A stretch of DNA of 64,000 nt from Poecilobothrus nobilitatus (lineage: Eukaryota; Arthropoda; Insecta; Diptera; Dolichopodidae), in contig OX352772.1 of NCBI GenBank assembly GCA_947095535.1, positions 116,695,997-116,759,996 of the forward strand, in the 5' to 3' direction. A model generated the notes under the pieces. It saw only the letters and a program-made list of their open reading frames with translations. It had not been told where the DNA came from and searched no databases. This document shows positions 33,330 through 44,427 of the stretch, in pieces (the stretch's first letter is position 1; each line of letters opens with the position of its first letter). The translations under genes were made by a program, and so were the position numbers.

Positions 33330-34215
33330 AATTATACCCGTATGAACTATGTTCAACGGTATAATAAATTTTCCATTACATTTGTGACGCCTTAAAGAAG
33401 TCGAGCTAGATATAGTGTCAAAGATATGGATCGGCTCAGAATCGAATTCTGAGTCGATTAAGCCATGTACGTCCGTCCGTACGATAACTCAAAAAATAAA
33501 GGAGCTAGGAAGCTGAAATTTTGTTTACGTCACTTTTGCAAAATTGTTAATTTCGCTATTTAAATCCAGCTTTTTCGGCCGCCGGGTTCAAATAGCTGCC
33601 ATAAAACTTCTTTCTTTATATGGAATTAACTCAGCATCTATTGAAGCCAGGTATCTGAAGTTTTGCAAAATTGTGTCAAGTTACAGGACAACAACATCTG
33701 CAAAATTTGGTTGTACTGGTGCGATAGGTTGGGGTAACTGCCATACAACTTCTCTGTTTAAATGGAATTAACTCAGTGTCTATTGAAGCCAGTTATCTGA
33801 AATTTAGTGAAGAGGTGTCGAGTTACATGCCAATAATTTTTCTAAAATTTGGTTAGTCTAGAGCAGCCGGTTCAGGCTTCTTTCACCTCTTGGAACTTAA
33901 TGAAGCTAGGCGTCTATAATCTGACAAATGAAGATCAAGTTTTATGGCAACAACCTCTGCAAAATTTGGTTGTGCTGGTGCAATAGATTTGGGTAGCTGT
34001 CATACAACTCCACAATAACATAAATATATCTCGGCTATAAATATTCATCTATAAATTATAACGTCGGTACAGAAATATCTGAAATTGTTTAAAAGATGAT
34101 CAAGTTATGTAGAAACAGGATATATTACGTTTATACGTGTATCCCAGAGTTGACACAGTCTGCACTCTTTCTCGTTTTAATTTTATTTCTCTTTTCATCC
34201 CACCTATGATGTGGG
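33330..34215 (-). mobile_element. D-like repeat (minus) with internal tandem repeat
   Basis: It opens 'attatacccgtatgaac', followed by the reverse complement of the D 3' block ('gtcgagctagatatagtgtcaaag', GTCC units at 33,469-33,480). Beyond that the core differs from D: units with 'ctgccata.aacttct' and 'tggaattaactcag...ctattgaagccag' recur at about 33,592, 33,738 and, partly, 33,998, with a period near 147 bases. No ORF. A related but separate repeat family that shares the D end. Confidence 0.6.
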
Positions 34216-34440
34216 TGTGAAAAGAATTATGTGTTTTTTCATTGATATTCCGAAGAGACATATAAAAATTTACAAGGAATCACATGTATAAATAAATTTT
34301 ATTTTATTTATTTATTTACTTATTTAATTTAATTCAAATAATTTTACAAAAATCTGATAATTAAAGTTTAGTAACAATTGATTAAAAATCTTATATTTAA
34401 ATTTATCTTTTGATTGGGAAAGATAAGAATATGATTTATA
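34216..34440. other. AT-rich spacer
   Basis: T/A runs only; nothing recognised. Confidence 0.5.
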
Positions 34441-35290
34441 TTTATTTTTTTTTTATATATATATATTTTTTTTAATGCATTTCTCTGCCACATAAATGTG
34501 GAGAGTAAATTACACAGTCTTTCCTGTTCAGGCGTAATAAGAAAAACTTAAGGGAGAATGGAAAAGATCTACATTTATAAGAGCAAAAGGAAAGTCAATT
34601 TTTAAAAGTTTATTCCAATCTGAAGTAAAGATTAGATGAAATTGTTTACCTCGAAAGTTAGGTATAGTAGAAATTTGTTGCCAGTTATTAATATTGATAT
34701 TATCTATAAATGAACTTTCCAATTCATTATAGATATAGATCCAATTCTTTTAGGAATTATAAATGATTCTTCGACATTTTTAATCCAATTTAAACTTGGA
34801 AGATTAAAATCTCCAAATAACATAATTTCGTCTAAATCACCTAATTTTTCATTTATAGAAATTTTTTAAAAATCACCTAATTTTTCTTTTTTTTTTTGTA
34901 AATATTGTATTGGTTGTAAGCTTCAATGTTGCTATCAGCAGGGATATAACAGCTAATAATAAATAAACTTTTATTGCTGAATTAAACTTTAACACATAGA
35001 ATTTTGAGCTTATCGCAGCCTGAAATAGAAACTAAATTAGAAATCCTTTTGATGTGATTATATTGCCATCACTAGTCGATACTGAAGAGCATCTATTTTT
35101 CTTGTAAATACTGCGAGTATTATCAAATAATTCTAAATTCTTAATAGAAGGACCATGTTTCAGTTAAAATATAACAATCAAAATTAAGAATAGCTGAGTT
35201 AGAAAACAGGGTTTTAGTTTTTATTCTATGACCTAGAATATTTTAATAATACATAGAGAAGTTAATTAAATAATCAGTAATATTTTTATT
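34440..35290 (-). pseudogene. LINE H, ORF2 endonuclease region
   Basis: Minus-strand pieces read NSAILNFDCYILTETW (endonuclease start, normally ..D....TETW), then NKSLFIISCYIP, then DEIMLFGDFNLPSLNWI (GDFN box), and an open stretch 34,722-34,528 (SSFIDNININNWQQI, then a region like LHLIFTSD). The reverse transcriptase is missing. The same endonuclease start is found at 57,812-58,230, so H is a repeated family. CR1/Jockey-type by its boxes. Confidence 0.65.
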
Positions 35291-36730
35291 AAGTATTTTA
35301 ATAGATTATTATTATATTACTATTTATTTTTATTTCATTTTTTATGATTCTGAAAGGGACGAAAAAATGTATCGTGATTAACCCGTGTACGCTGTAGATA
35401 GTTAATTTTCTCTGAGGAGATTTGAGAAGCATATGCTTTAAGATCAAAGTTGATCTGCTCAGGGGTAAGACCAAAAGTTTTATTGAAGCGCTTAAATAAA
35501 GTTCCAAGTCAATAGATAAGCCTTCTTTCTGAAGTGCAATTTTGATATATACTTTTTTACAGTCAAATGCAACCATTTTTCATTGAAATTAAACTTTTTT
35601 TTTACATTAAAAAAACCTTTTTGAAATCAAATTTTATGTGTAAAAATTTCTTAGTTTGTTAACGAAAAATTGTTAATTGAAACACAAATTGTTTAATTTA
35701 AAAAAAAATAAATTGTTTACTTTGAATGAAAAAAGGTTTAATTTGTATAAGACGTAAGTAACTTTAAAGAAAAAAGTTTAATTTAAATCAAAAATGGTTT
35801 AATTGGAGTGGAAAATGGTTTAATTTGATTGAAAAAAGTATATTCATTGACTTTCCCATTAATACAAACTGAATTTGGCTTCTCATGGACATAGGTCAAG
35901 AAAAGTCGAACATTATCAAAAATGTTAAGATCTCTCAACCAAGCAAGAAGATATTTGCTGTTATTTGATAATGATCCTTGTTGTATCAACTTTACGATGG
36001 GAGGAAATTGTGAGGCTATTAAGACTGGAATATGAGCTGCCGAAGTAGAGTATGATTGAGTTGTAAAGCAAGTTGAAGATTATAGAGACTGTGAATTTGG
36101 TTAAATAAAAATGTTTGGTAATCGAGCCTTCGTTCAAGTTACAATTATCTGCGATTTTTTGAACTGAAGATGTTGAAATCCTATTCCTCGAAATCTGGTA
36201 ACCTGTTATTGAAACTGTATTTGAAAGCGGAGTGGCTGGTTTAGTTGTGGTTAGAGAGCGCTGTAGTTGTGTTGTTAGCAGGATTTATTGTATATGTATG
36301 TATAAAGTTTGGATAATTGTTCTTTTTAGTTGTTGAGTTCATTTGAATATTTTTATCAATTTCATTTATATATTTGCGGAGATGGGTTTTGGTGTTTATG
36401 GTAGTTATATTTATAATTGGTTTATTTATTTTAATATTTTTGTTAATTTTATTATCATTGTTAAACAGATTTTTAAATTTATTTACTGATACATGTTTAG
36501 CATTTTCCACTATACTATATCTGACTTAGTTTTTTCTCGCCGTGGTACATCTGTCCATTCTGCTATTACTTTGTTAACTGAGTTCTTTTTTTTCTTTGAC
36601 GATTTATTTAACAGGATGCTATAGTTTACATATTTTGTTGCGAATTTGAAACAGGTGATTTTTTTCTTTTTACCAGGCAAGAATTTAGGTGTCATATTTT
36701 TACACTTCAAGATATAAATTACCAAACTCC
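35291..36730 (-). pseudogene. LINE H, ORF1 remnant
   Basis: Upstream of the endonuclease, frame-shifted pieces read in order: MTPKFLPGKKKKITCFKFA (near 36,700), a lysine/asparagine-rich linker (KFKNLFNNDNKINKNIKI), LIQQGSLSNNSKYLLAWLRD, EKPNSVCINGKV and, near the end, KRFNKTFGLTPEQINFDLKA, YLQRTRVNHDTFF. I do not recognise a domain with certainty. The position before the endonuclease and the basic, N-rich composition argue for ORF1. A run of ~24-base 'gtttaatt...aaaaa' repeats sits inside it at 35,580-35,850. Confidence 0.5.
35580..35850. repeat. Imperfect ~24-bp minisatellite
   Basis: Units of the form 'gtttaatttgattgaaaaaa' recur with variable spacing. A few related units are seen at 58,333-58,372 beside the other H copy. 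Confidence 0.55.
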
Positions 36731-36734
36731 TTTT

Positions 36735-37110
36735 AATGAATGTTGACTGTTATTTCAACAAGATTCCCTCTTGTGGCACGCCTTATAAGATTCCTTCCTT
36801 GTGGCACGCCTTTATTGAATAAATGCTAATGCAAAGTTTTTCCAAGGTCAGTTTCAGCTTTCCTATATGGTTATTCCATTCGTCAGCTGATCAGGTAGTA
36901 CTTACCAAACTTTTGTTTTTTTGTTTTTTATTCAAATTCAGTTATTTACAATATACAATAATAGCGTTCCCTCGCCAATTTCGCATTATAAGAACTAATA
37001 CTTCTGCCAAGAATTAAATATTTCTAAAATTAGTTTCAAATAGCTATCATTTAAATACATATTCTCTTCTATTCTTATTAAAATTTACTAACAATATTGT
37101 ATATACAAGT
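36735..37110. other. Spacer with a 2-copy ~30-bp direct repeat
   Basis: 'ttgtggcacgcctt' occurs twice at about 36,769 and 36,798. Otherwise AT-rich with no gene; it may be the LINE K 3' untranslated tail. Confidence 0.45.
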
Positions 37111-37125
37111 AAACATGAAATATTA

Positions 37126-38870
37126 CTAAATAATCTGATTCAAGTAACAAGCTGATAGTAAATATTTCTTTAACTTATCCTTGAAAGTTATGAAATCACT
37201 TATGCTTTTCATGTTTTTTGGCAGTTGATTGTATAACTTTGAGCTTATTACCGGAATTCTTCGATAAGATACCAAGTTACGACTCATACCAATTCCAACA
37301 TAATTTCTATATCTTGTATTAAGACTATGTGTCAACTTATTTATGGTGCTAATATTACTATAACCTACGTTGTTTATTATTTTGCAAACCCCTAATATTT
37401 GTTGAAATTCACAATTATTAGTAAAATGTTTCTACCATAATACAACCGATATGTATTATATAACAAGGGCAAGCTCAATATATTCTTTATAATTTTATTC
37501 TGAGATATTTGTAATTCTTTAATATTAGAATTACCCCACACAACTGTGCCATAAAACTGACCCAGGGCAGCATGACCTAGAGCATGGTACATATCCATAT
37601 CCATAGAGCATATTACATATCCATTTTGATATTAATTGGTATTTTGTTTTTATACTTATACAAAATACCATTAAATGTACTTAATTTAGCATTGATAGTG
37701 TTTATATGTGAACTCCAAGTAAGATTTTTATCAAATATAACATCTAAAAACTTCACCTCATCAATTTCTTCCAAATAATTGTTATCAAGTAAGATACGAA
37801 TATTACACAAACTTCTTTGACGAGACCTAACATTTATAATTTTAGTTTTTAGCGTATTCATTGCTATTTTATTTATTTTAAAATATTCTGTTAGGATTAT
37901 TAAGTCATGTTCAATTTGAGATGGTACAGTTATAGTATCATTAGCAGGAAAAAATAAACTGCAATCATGAGCGAATAAAAATAATTTACCTATTAGTGGT
38001 AATTTGTGAATGTCGTTGATAAAAATTAAAAACAGAAGGGGTTCCAATATAGAGCCCTTAGAAACACCTATATTAATATTTCCTGATGATGTAATTAATC
38101 TATTTCCTGATGATGTAAGACCAAGATGCGCTAGTTTAGTTAAGAGTAAATAATGATCTATTGTATCTAATGCCTTCCTTAAATCAATAAAAACACCTGC
38201 AACCATATTTGATTTAGATAAATTTTCACCAAGCATATCGATTATGTCAGTAAGCGCGTTTTGAGTACCCTTTCTAAATCCATATTGGTAGGAATATATA
38301 AAATTATTTGCAGTTAAATGATTTTCTAATCTTTTATAAAGAATTTTATCAATAATCTTAGCTAAATTAGGTGGTACTGAGATAAGCCAATAGTTAACAG
38401 CTTTATTTTTATTTCCATTCTTAAATACTGGTGCAACTTTTTGAATTTTCAAAGATTTGGCAATAACTTCACTATCAATTATTTTATTAAAAAGCTTACT
38501 AATTATAGAAGTAAGGGTATTAACTGCGTGTTTGACTAATTTAGTTGGTATATTGTCCCAACCAACAGAATTTTTATTATTGAGATTTTTTATTATGTCC
38601 TTTATTTCTAGATTATCAGTTGGTAAAAAGTCAGAAGTAAAAAGTCAAGTGCCGAGTATACACAATTTAATGTTCCAAAGAAGTTAAGACTGTTTTGTAA
38701 AGAAAAGTTCATGGAATTCGATACTGAATGACCTACGTTTACAAAATATTCATTAAATTCCTCAGCAATTTGAGCTTCTTCATTTAAAGCTGTGAATTCA
38801 TTTAAAGCATTTCAAACTTTCTTTTTGTTAGAACCGCATAACCTTAAACGATATTCATAATAATTTTTTT
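37126..38870 (-). pseudogene. LINE K, linker, reverse transcriptase and C-terminal end
   Basis: From high to low coordinates: the linker (EEFNEYFVNVGHSVS, IKNLNNKNSVGWDNIPTKLV), then an open frame 38,452-37,613 with KIQKVAPVFKNGNKN, VPPNLAKIIDKILYKRLENH, QYGFRKGTQNALTDII, VFIDLRKALDTIDH, NIGVSKGSILEPLLFLIFIN, LFAHDCSLF, then VKFLDVIFDKNLTWSSHIN, and the C-terminal stretch NIKELQISQNKIIKNILSL / IPVISSKLYNQLPKNMKS. The FADD box is altered to FAHD and PQGS to SKGS, so it is inactive although one long frame is open. CR1/Jockey group. Confidence 0.85.
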
Positions 38871-38906
38871 GAGCTTGAGCTTGAGCTTTTTATTGATTTA
38901 TTTACA

Positions 38907-40150
38907 ACTAGCAGAGTACCCGGCGTCGCCCGGAGTATTTTATTGGCTTTATGAAATAAAAATTATTAACTTTTGTTTCTGAGTTAATTTAATTTAATTA
39001 ATATAGTTAACTTATTACTATGCATTTACAGATGCTGGTAATTAATATTCTATTTTTATTACATCATAATATTTAATCGGCTTATTTTTTCCCATACAAA
39101 CATAACCATCCCTCTACAGACCAAATACTGGATTAATTTTAATGAAACAACGGCCAAAAGAAAGATCTTTTTTGGTTTCATCTTCATCTTTCTTTTTTTT
39201 TTTTTAATTATGCCATATTTCAGGTGAAAAACAAAAATTTACCATTTTTTCTTTAAAACCCACTGTCGTATAAAGGAAGTGCAATTTTTTTAGTACAATT
39301 TTTAACATTGTAATTCATTACATTAAAAAAAACTAAATACCATCCCTGCTTTTTTTTGAATTAGAACAAATATTTTTTGTTTGCAATTTTATAAAGTTGC
39401 ATAGGTACATTATTATCTATGAGAAAAATATTTGCAAATTATTCAAATTTAAATAATTAATTATTAATAAATAAAATATTTTGTTTGTTTTGTATTAAAA
39501 TAGTCCTAAAAAATAAGCTTTTATATATTTTTATTTTGTTTTGCATTAAATAATTGTTGTAAAGTGAATTTCATTTCTGTGACATTTCTGTGTTTTCAAA
39601 ACAATTTAAATTTGTTTTGTATTGAAATAAGTGATGCCATACGCACGTAGATTATCGAGTCAAAGTTATCGTTAAAAAATTCTCAGAAGAAGAAGGAATT
39701 CTGGCAATTATAATGTGGAAAGGAATCATGTAAGTCAAAATATTGTTCTTAATGATTTTTTTAAATGCGCGTTAATTGCTGTTCCGAGTAATTTTAAAAG
39801 TTTTAATCTCGGTGATATGATATTACGTTGTTCATTATGTAATACTCTTCATTTTTTAAATGAAATTATTTCGAATGACAGAACAAAATTTAGTTTATGT
39901 TGCCATAAAGGTAAGGTGATTTTACCGCTTTTAACTTATTCTCATTTTTCTCAAACTTTAATAGAAAGTATCTCATCGCAAAATAGTGCAATTAAAAACC
40001 GATCCAAAATTTTTTAAAATAATATTCGATCTTATAATTCTGCGTTTGCTATGGCAAATTCAGAAGCACAATTTGATCAATCAGTTTTCAATGGAATTTT
40101 CCATTTTAAATTTAATAATGTGTTCTATCATAGTGTCGGTGGATAAGTAC
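38907..40150 (+). mobile_element. Helentron/Helitron remnant: 5' terminus and Rep N-terminal region
   Basis: It begins 'ctagcagagtacccggcgtc', a sequence form seen at ends of insect Helentron-like repeats, and contains the start of a Rep/helicase gene from 39,634. The helicase part is missing; a SINE fragment and the large satellite follow. Treating the satellite as part of the same element is inference. Confidence 0.6.
39634..40150 (+). pseudogene. Helitron-like Rep/helicase, N-terminal fragment
   Basis: An ATG at 39,634 opens MPYARRLSSQSYR, one in-frame TAA, then RRRRNSGNYN and an open frame to 40,017. The run FNLGDMILRCSLCNTLHFLN (C-x2-C...HFL), FSLCCHKGKVILPLL and, after one more stop, NNIRSYNSAFAMANSEAQFD and FNNVFYHSVG matches the order of the Helitron-like N-terminal domain (C..C...HF.....CC..G...LP...NIR.YN.AFA...........YH..G). 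This domain precedes the HUH nickase and helicase of rolling-circle transposons. The fragment ends before the nickase Tyr motif. Confidence 0.85.
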
Positions 40151-40557
40151 CAGCTTATGGTTTAAAAACGTTTTTATAATTGAGAAAACCATAAATTTAA
40201 TTTTTTTTATATCCTGATTAAAAAAAATAATTATTAATTTCAAGTTTCAAAATATAAATTACACCAAACAAATTGGTTATGTAAAATACAAAAAAAAATT
40301 TATGTAAAATTATACGAGCGCAATAATAGCTCGAATTTCGAGCACTGAACGATACCAGTTTAGTTAAATTGAATAAACAGAGTGAAGAATTATAGACAAT
40401 TCGTCTACAAAAAATCTTTAAAGGAATCAATAATCTCTATTGAGTACACAATTACGGCGAAGTGAGTTTTCACAATGTATTCGTTAATACCGAAACATAA
40501 AATCGCATATCCCCTAAACATAAAATCGCATATCCTAATCGCATACGACCAAATATA
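40151..40557. other. AT-rich spacer
   Basis: No protein-like frame; short minus-strand ORFs here have random composition. Confidence 0.5.
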
Positions 40558-40725
40558 ATGTAAATATATAGTATATAATATAAACAAAATAAAAAATATT
40601 AGTATATATTTTTTAATAATAGTGTAAAAACCTATAATGGCCTTGGTAGCCGATGGTTCAATAATATTGCATTACATTTAAGTATGTAATATTAATATAA
40701 ATAAATAAATAAATAAAATTAAATC
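40558..40725 (+). mobile_element. SINE, 5'-truncated copy
   Basis: Matches the body and tail of the SINE at 33,125-33,277: 'ataatataaacaaaataaa', 'atggccttggtagccgatgg' and TAAA-type repeats. The tRNA-like head is missing. Confidence 0.8.
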
Positions 40726-40967
40726 GCATTTCAATTATAAAAGATGATAATGTAATTAATACATTTTTTTTCGTAAGTGTTGTCAGTTCATGTTTTTGTG
40801 AATTATCCTTTTAAGCACATTTTGAAAAATTTGCTATTAGGTTCGCTCTGTCCCTCAGTTTATTTACAAAACTTATATACTGTTTAAAAAAGAGCAATGA
40901 AATATTAGCCATGTATAATAGGTCTCTTAAAAGAGTAATGTTTTAGAACAAGTTTCTTATGTACCTT

Positions 40968-41077
40968 CTCCGTTGGAGATCCTACAGCACCGACATCTCT
41001 TCGCAATTTGGAAAAACTTCTTTTTAAATGCATACATCTCAAGTTTTGTTAATATATTTTCAATATAAAAAATACAT
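40968..41077 (-). repeat. 110-bp inverted repeat, left copy
   Basis: The reverse complement of this stretch matches 48,371-48,480 over about 110 bases with around ten differences (shared blocks 'gagatgtatgcatttaaaaa' and 'tgtcggtgctgt'). It lies at the left border of the satellite; the partner lies beyond LINE B1. Confidence 0.8.
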
Positions 41078-41119
41078 GAGTAATACATAAATACATTGTG
41101 ACAAAATGACAAGAACAAA

Positions 41120-44100
41120 AAAATGACAAACTCCATGGTCTGAAGCCTGATGCTGAAACGGGTTAATGTATCAAATCAACTCAGAAACCTTTTGGGATAA
41201 AGACCTATACTTTTGTAAATTTTCAACTCAATACCGTTTAAGCGCGACAACAAAGAAATTAAAAAACTTCATTGGGCCCTGGTGCCGAAACGAATTAACT
41301 AATCGTAATCAAATCAACTGAGTTATATTTTAAAGTGAGGAATTTGCAACTTTTGTAAATTTGTAACTCAATTGGTAAAACCGTTTCAGCGCGACAACAA
41401 AGAAATTAAAACACTTCATTGAGCCATGGTGTCGAAACGGATTATTGGATCGCAACCAAATCAACTCAGTGAGCTTCTGTTATAAACAGAAGCGCGACAA
41501 CGAAGAAATTAAAATATTTCATTGAGCCATGGTGCCGAAACGGATTATTGGATCGCAACCAAATCAACTCAGTGAGCTTCTGTTATAAACAGCTACACTT
41601 TTGTAAATTTTCAACTCAATTGGTAAGACTGTTTAAGCGCGACAACAAAGAAATTAAAAAAAATCATTGAGCCCTGGTGCCGAAAGGGGTTAATAAATCG
41701 TAAACAAATCAACTCAGCAAGCTTCTGTGGTAAACAACTACACTTTTGTAAATTTTTAACTCAATTGGTAAAACCGTTTAATCGCGACAACAAAGAAATT
41801 AAAAAATTTCATTGGGCCCCGGTGCCGAAACGAATTAACTAATCGTAATCAAATCAACTGAGTTATATTTTAAAGTGAGGAATTTGCAACTTTTGTAAAT
41901 TTGCAACTCAATTGGTAAAACCGTTTCAGCGCGACAACAAAGAAATTAAAATATTTGATTGAGCCATGTTGCCGAAACGGATTATTGGATCGCAACCAAA
42001 TCAACTCAGTGAGCTTCTGTTATAAACAGCTACACTTTTGTAAATTTTAAACTCAATTGGTAAAACCGTTTAAGCGCGACAACGAAGAAATTAAAAAATT
42101 TCATTGAGCCCTGGTGCCGAAACGGATTATTGGATCGCAACCAAATCAACTCAGTGAGCTTCTGTTATAAACAGCTACACTTTTGTAAATTTTAAACTCA
42201 ATTGGTAAAACCGTTTACGCGCGACAACAAAGAAATTAAAAAAAAATCATTGAGCCCTGGTGCCGAAAGGGGTTAATAAATCGTAAACAAATCAACTCAG
42301 CAAGCTTCTGTGGTAAACAACTACACTTTTGTAAATTTTTAACTCAATTGGTAAAACCGTTTAATCGCGACAACAAAGAAATTAAAAAACTTCATTTGGC
42401 CCTGGTGCCGAAACGGATTAACGGATCGTAACCAAATCAACTGAGTTATGTTCTAAAGTGAAAGAGCTACACTTTTGTAAATTTTCAACTTAAATGGTAA
42501 AACCGTTTAAGCGCGACAACAAAGAAATTAAAAAATTGTATTTAGCCCTGGTGCCGAAATGAGTTATTGGATCGCAACCAAATCAACTCAGTGAGCTTCT
42601 GTTATAAACAGCTACACTTTTGTAAATTTTAAACTCAATTGGTAAAACCGGTTAAGCGCGACAACAAAGAAATTAAAAAATTTCATTGAGCCCTGGTGCC
42701 GAAACCGGTTATTGGATCGCAACCAAATTACCTCAGTGAGCTTCTGTTATAAACAGTTACACTTTTGTAAATTTTCAACTCAATTGGTAAGACTGTTTAA
42801 GCGCGACAACAAAGAAATTAAAAAAAATCATTGAGCCCTGGTTCCGAAAGGGGTTAATAAATCGTAAACAAATCAACTCAGCAAGCTTCTGTGGTAAACA
42901 ACTACACTTTTGTAAATTTTTAACTCAATTGGTAAAACCGTTTAATCGCGACAACAAAGAAATTAAAAAACTTCATTGGGCCCTGGTGCCGAAACGAATT
43001 AACTAATCGTAATCAAATCAACTGAGTTATATTTTAAAGTGAGGAATTTGCAACTTTTGTAAATTTGCAACTCAATTGGTAAAACCGTTTCAGCGCGACA
43101 ACAAAGAAATTAAAACACTTCATTGAGCCATGGTGTCGAAACGGATTATTGGATCGCAACCGAATCAACTCAGTGAGCTTCTGTTATAAACAGTTACACT
43201 TTTGTAAATTTTCAACTCAATTGGTAAGACTGTTTAAGCGCGACAACAAAGAAATTAAAAAAAATCATTGAGCCCTGGTGCCGAAAGGGGTTAATAAATC
43301 GTAAACAAATGGACTCAGCAAGCCTCTGTGGTAAACAACTACACTTTTGTAAATTTTTAACTCAATTGGTAAAACCGTTTACGCGCGACAACAAAGAAAT
43401 TAAAAAACTTCATTGGGCCCTGGTGCCGAAACGAATTAACTGATCGTAATCAAATCAACTGAGTTATATTTTAAAGTGAGGAATTTGCAACTTTTGTAAA
43501 TTTGCAACTCAATTGGTAAAACCGTTTCAGCGCGACAACAAAGAAATTAAAATATTTCATTGAGCCCTGGTGCCGAAACGGATTATTGGATCGCAACCAA
43601 ATCAACTCAGTGAGCTTCTGTTATAAACAGCTACACTTTTGTAAATTTTAAACTCAATTGGTAAAACCGTTTAAGCGCGACAACGAAGAAATTAAAAAAT
43701 TTCATTGAGCCCTGGTGCCGAAACGGGTTATTGGATCAGAACCAATTTACCTCAGTGAGCTTCTGTTATAAACATCTACACATTTGTAAATTTTTAACTC
43801 AATTGGTAAAACCTTTTAAACGCGACAACAAAGAAATTAAAAAACTTCATTGGGCCCTGGTGCCGAAACGGATTAACGGATCGTAACCAAATCAACTGAG
43901 TTATGTTCTGAAGTGAAAGAGCTACACTTTTGTAAATTTTCAACATAATTGGTAAAACCGTTTCAGCGCGACAACAAAGAAATTAAAATATTCCATTGAG
44001 CCCTGGTGCCGAAACGGGTTATTGGATCGCCACCAAATTACCTCAGTGAGCTTCTGTGATAAACAGCTACACTTTTATAAATTTTTAACTCAATTGGTAA

Positions 44101-44320
44101 AACCGTTTAAGCGCGACAACAAAGAAATTAAAAAACTTCATTGGGCCCTGGTGCCGAAACGGATTAACTGATCGTAACCAAATCAACTGAGTTATATTCT
44201 AAAGAGAAAAGTTACGCTTTTGTAAATTTGCCACTCAATTGGTAAAACCGTTTCAGCGCGACAACAAAGAAATTAAAAAATTTCATTGAGCCCTGGTGCC
44301 GAAATTTAAGCTATAATTTA
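41120..44320 (+). repeat. ~145-bp satellite array (about 23 monomers) with higher-order units
   Basis: The block 'gtgccgaaa' or close variants recurs 23 times with spacing 139-150 bases (one shortened unit of ~102 near 41,431). Three monomer types differ after this block: type a 'attattggatcgcaaccaaa', type b 'ttaataaatcgtaaacaaa', type g 'aattaactaatcgtaatcaa'. Their order is g-a-a-b, g-a-a-b, g-a-a-b, g-a-b, g-a-a, then alternating forms, so the left two thirds show a tetrameric higher-order repeat of ~540-590 bases. Diverged single monomers occur at 1-440 and 54,580. Confidence 0.92.
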
Positions 44321-44427
44321 ATTAAGCTATTGAGATTTTCTGCTAAAGAGCAAAAATTTCGCAAATTTTCAAATTAATTGATTGAGCCGTTTAAGCAGGC
44401 AACAAAAAATTTTAATACATTTCGTTT
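44321..44427 (+). mobile_element. Helentron 3'-region start, cut by LINE B1
   Basis: 'ttctgctaaagag', 'aattgattgagcc', 'tttaagcaggcaacaaaaaa' and 'acatttcgtttggc' match 54,658-54,753 and 360-480. It ends abruptly where LINE B1 begins, so B1 sits inside a Helentron 3' region. Confidence 0.6.

Noticed and set aside
41120..44320. CRISPR-like array
   Set aside because: The unit is ~145 bp of continuous related sequence with no short repeat/unique spacer alternation, and the host is a eukaryote.
41120..44320. Centromere
   Set aside because: The array is only ~3.2 kb and its monomers are linked to dispersed Helentron ends; nothing here shows centromere function.
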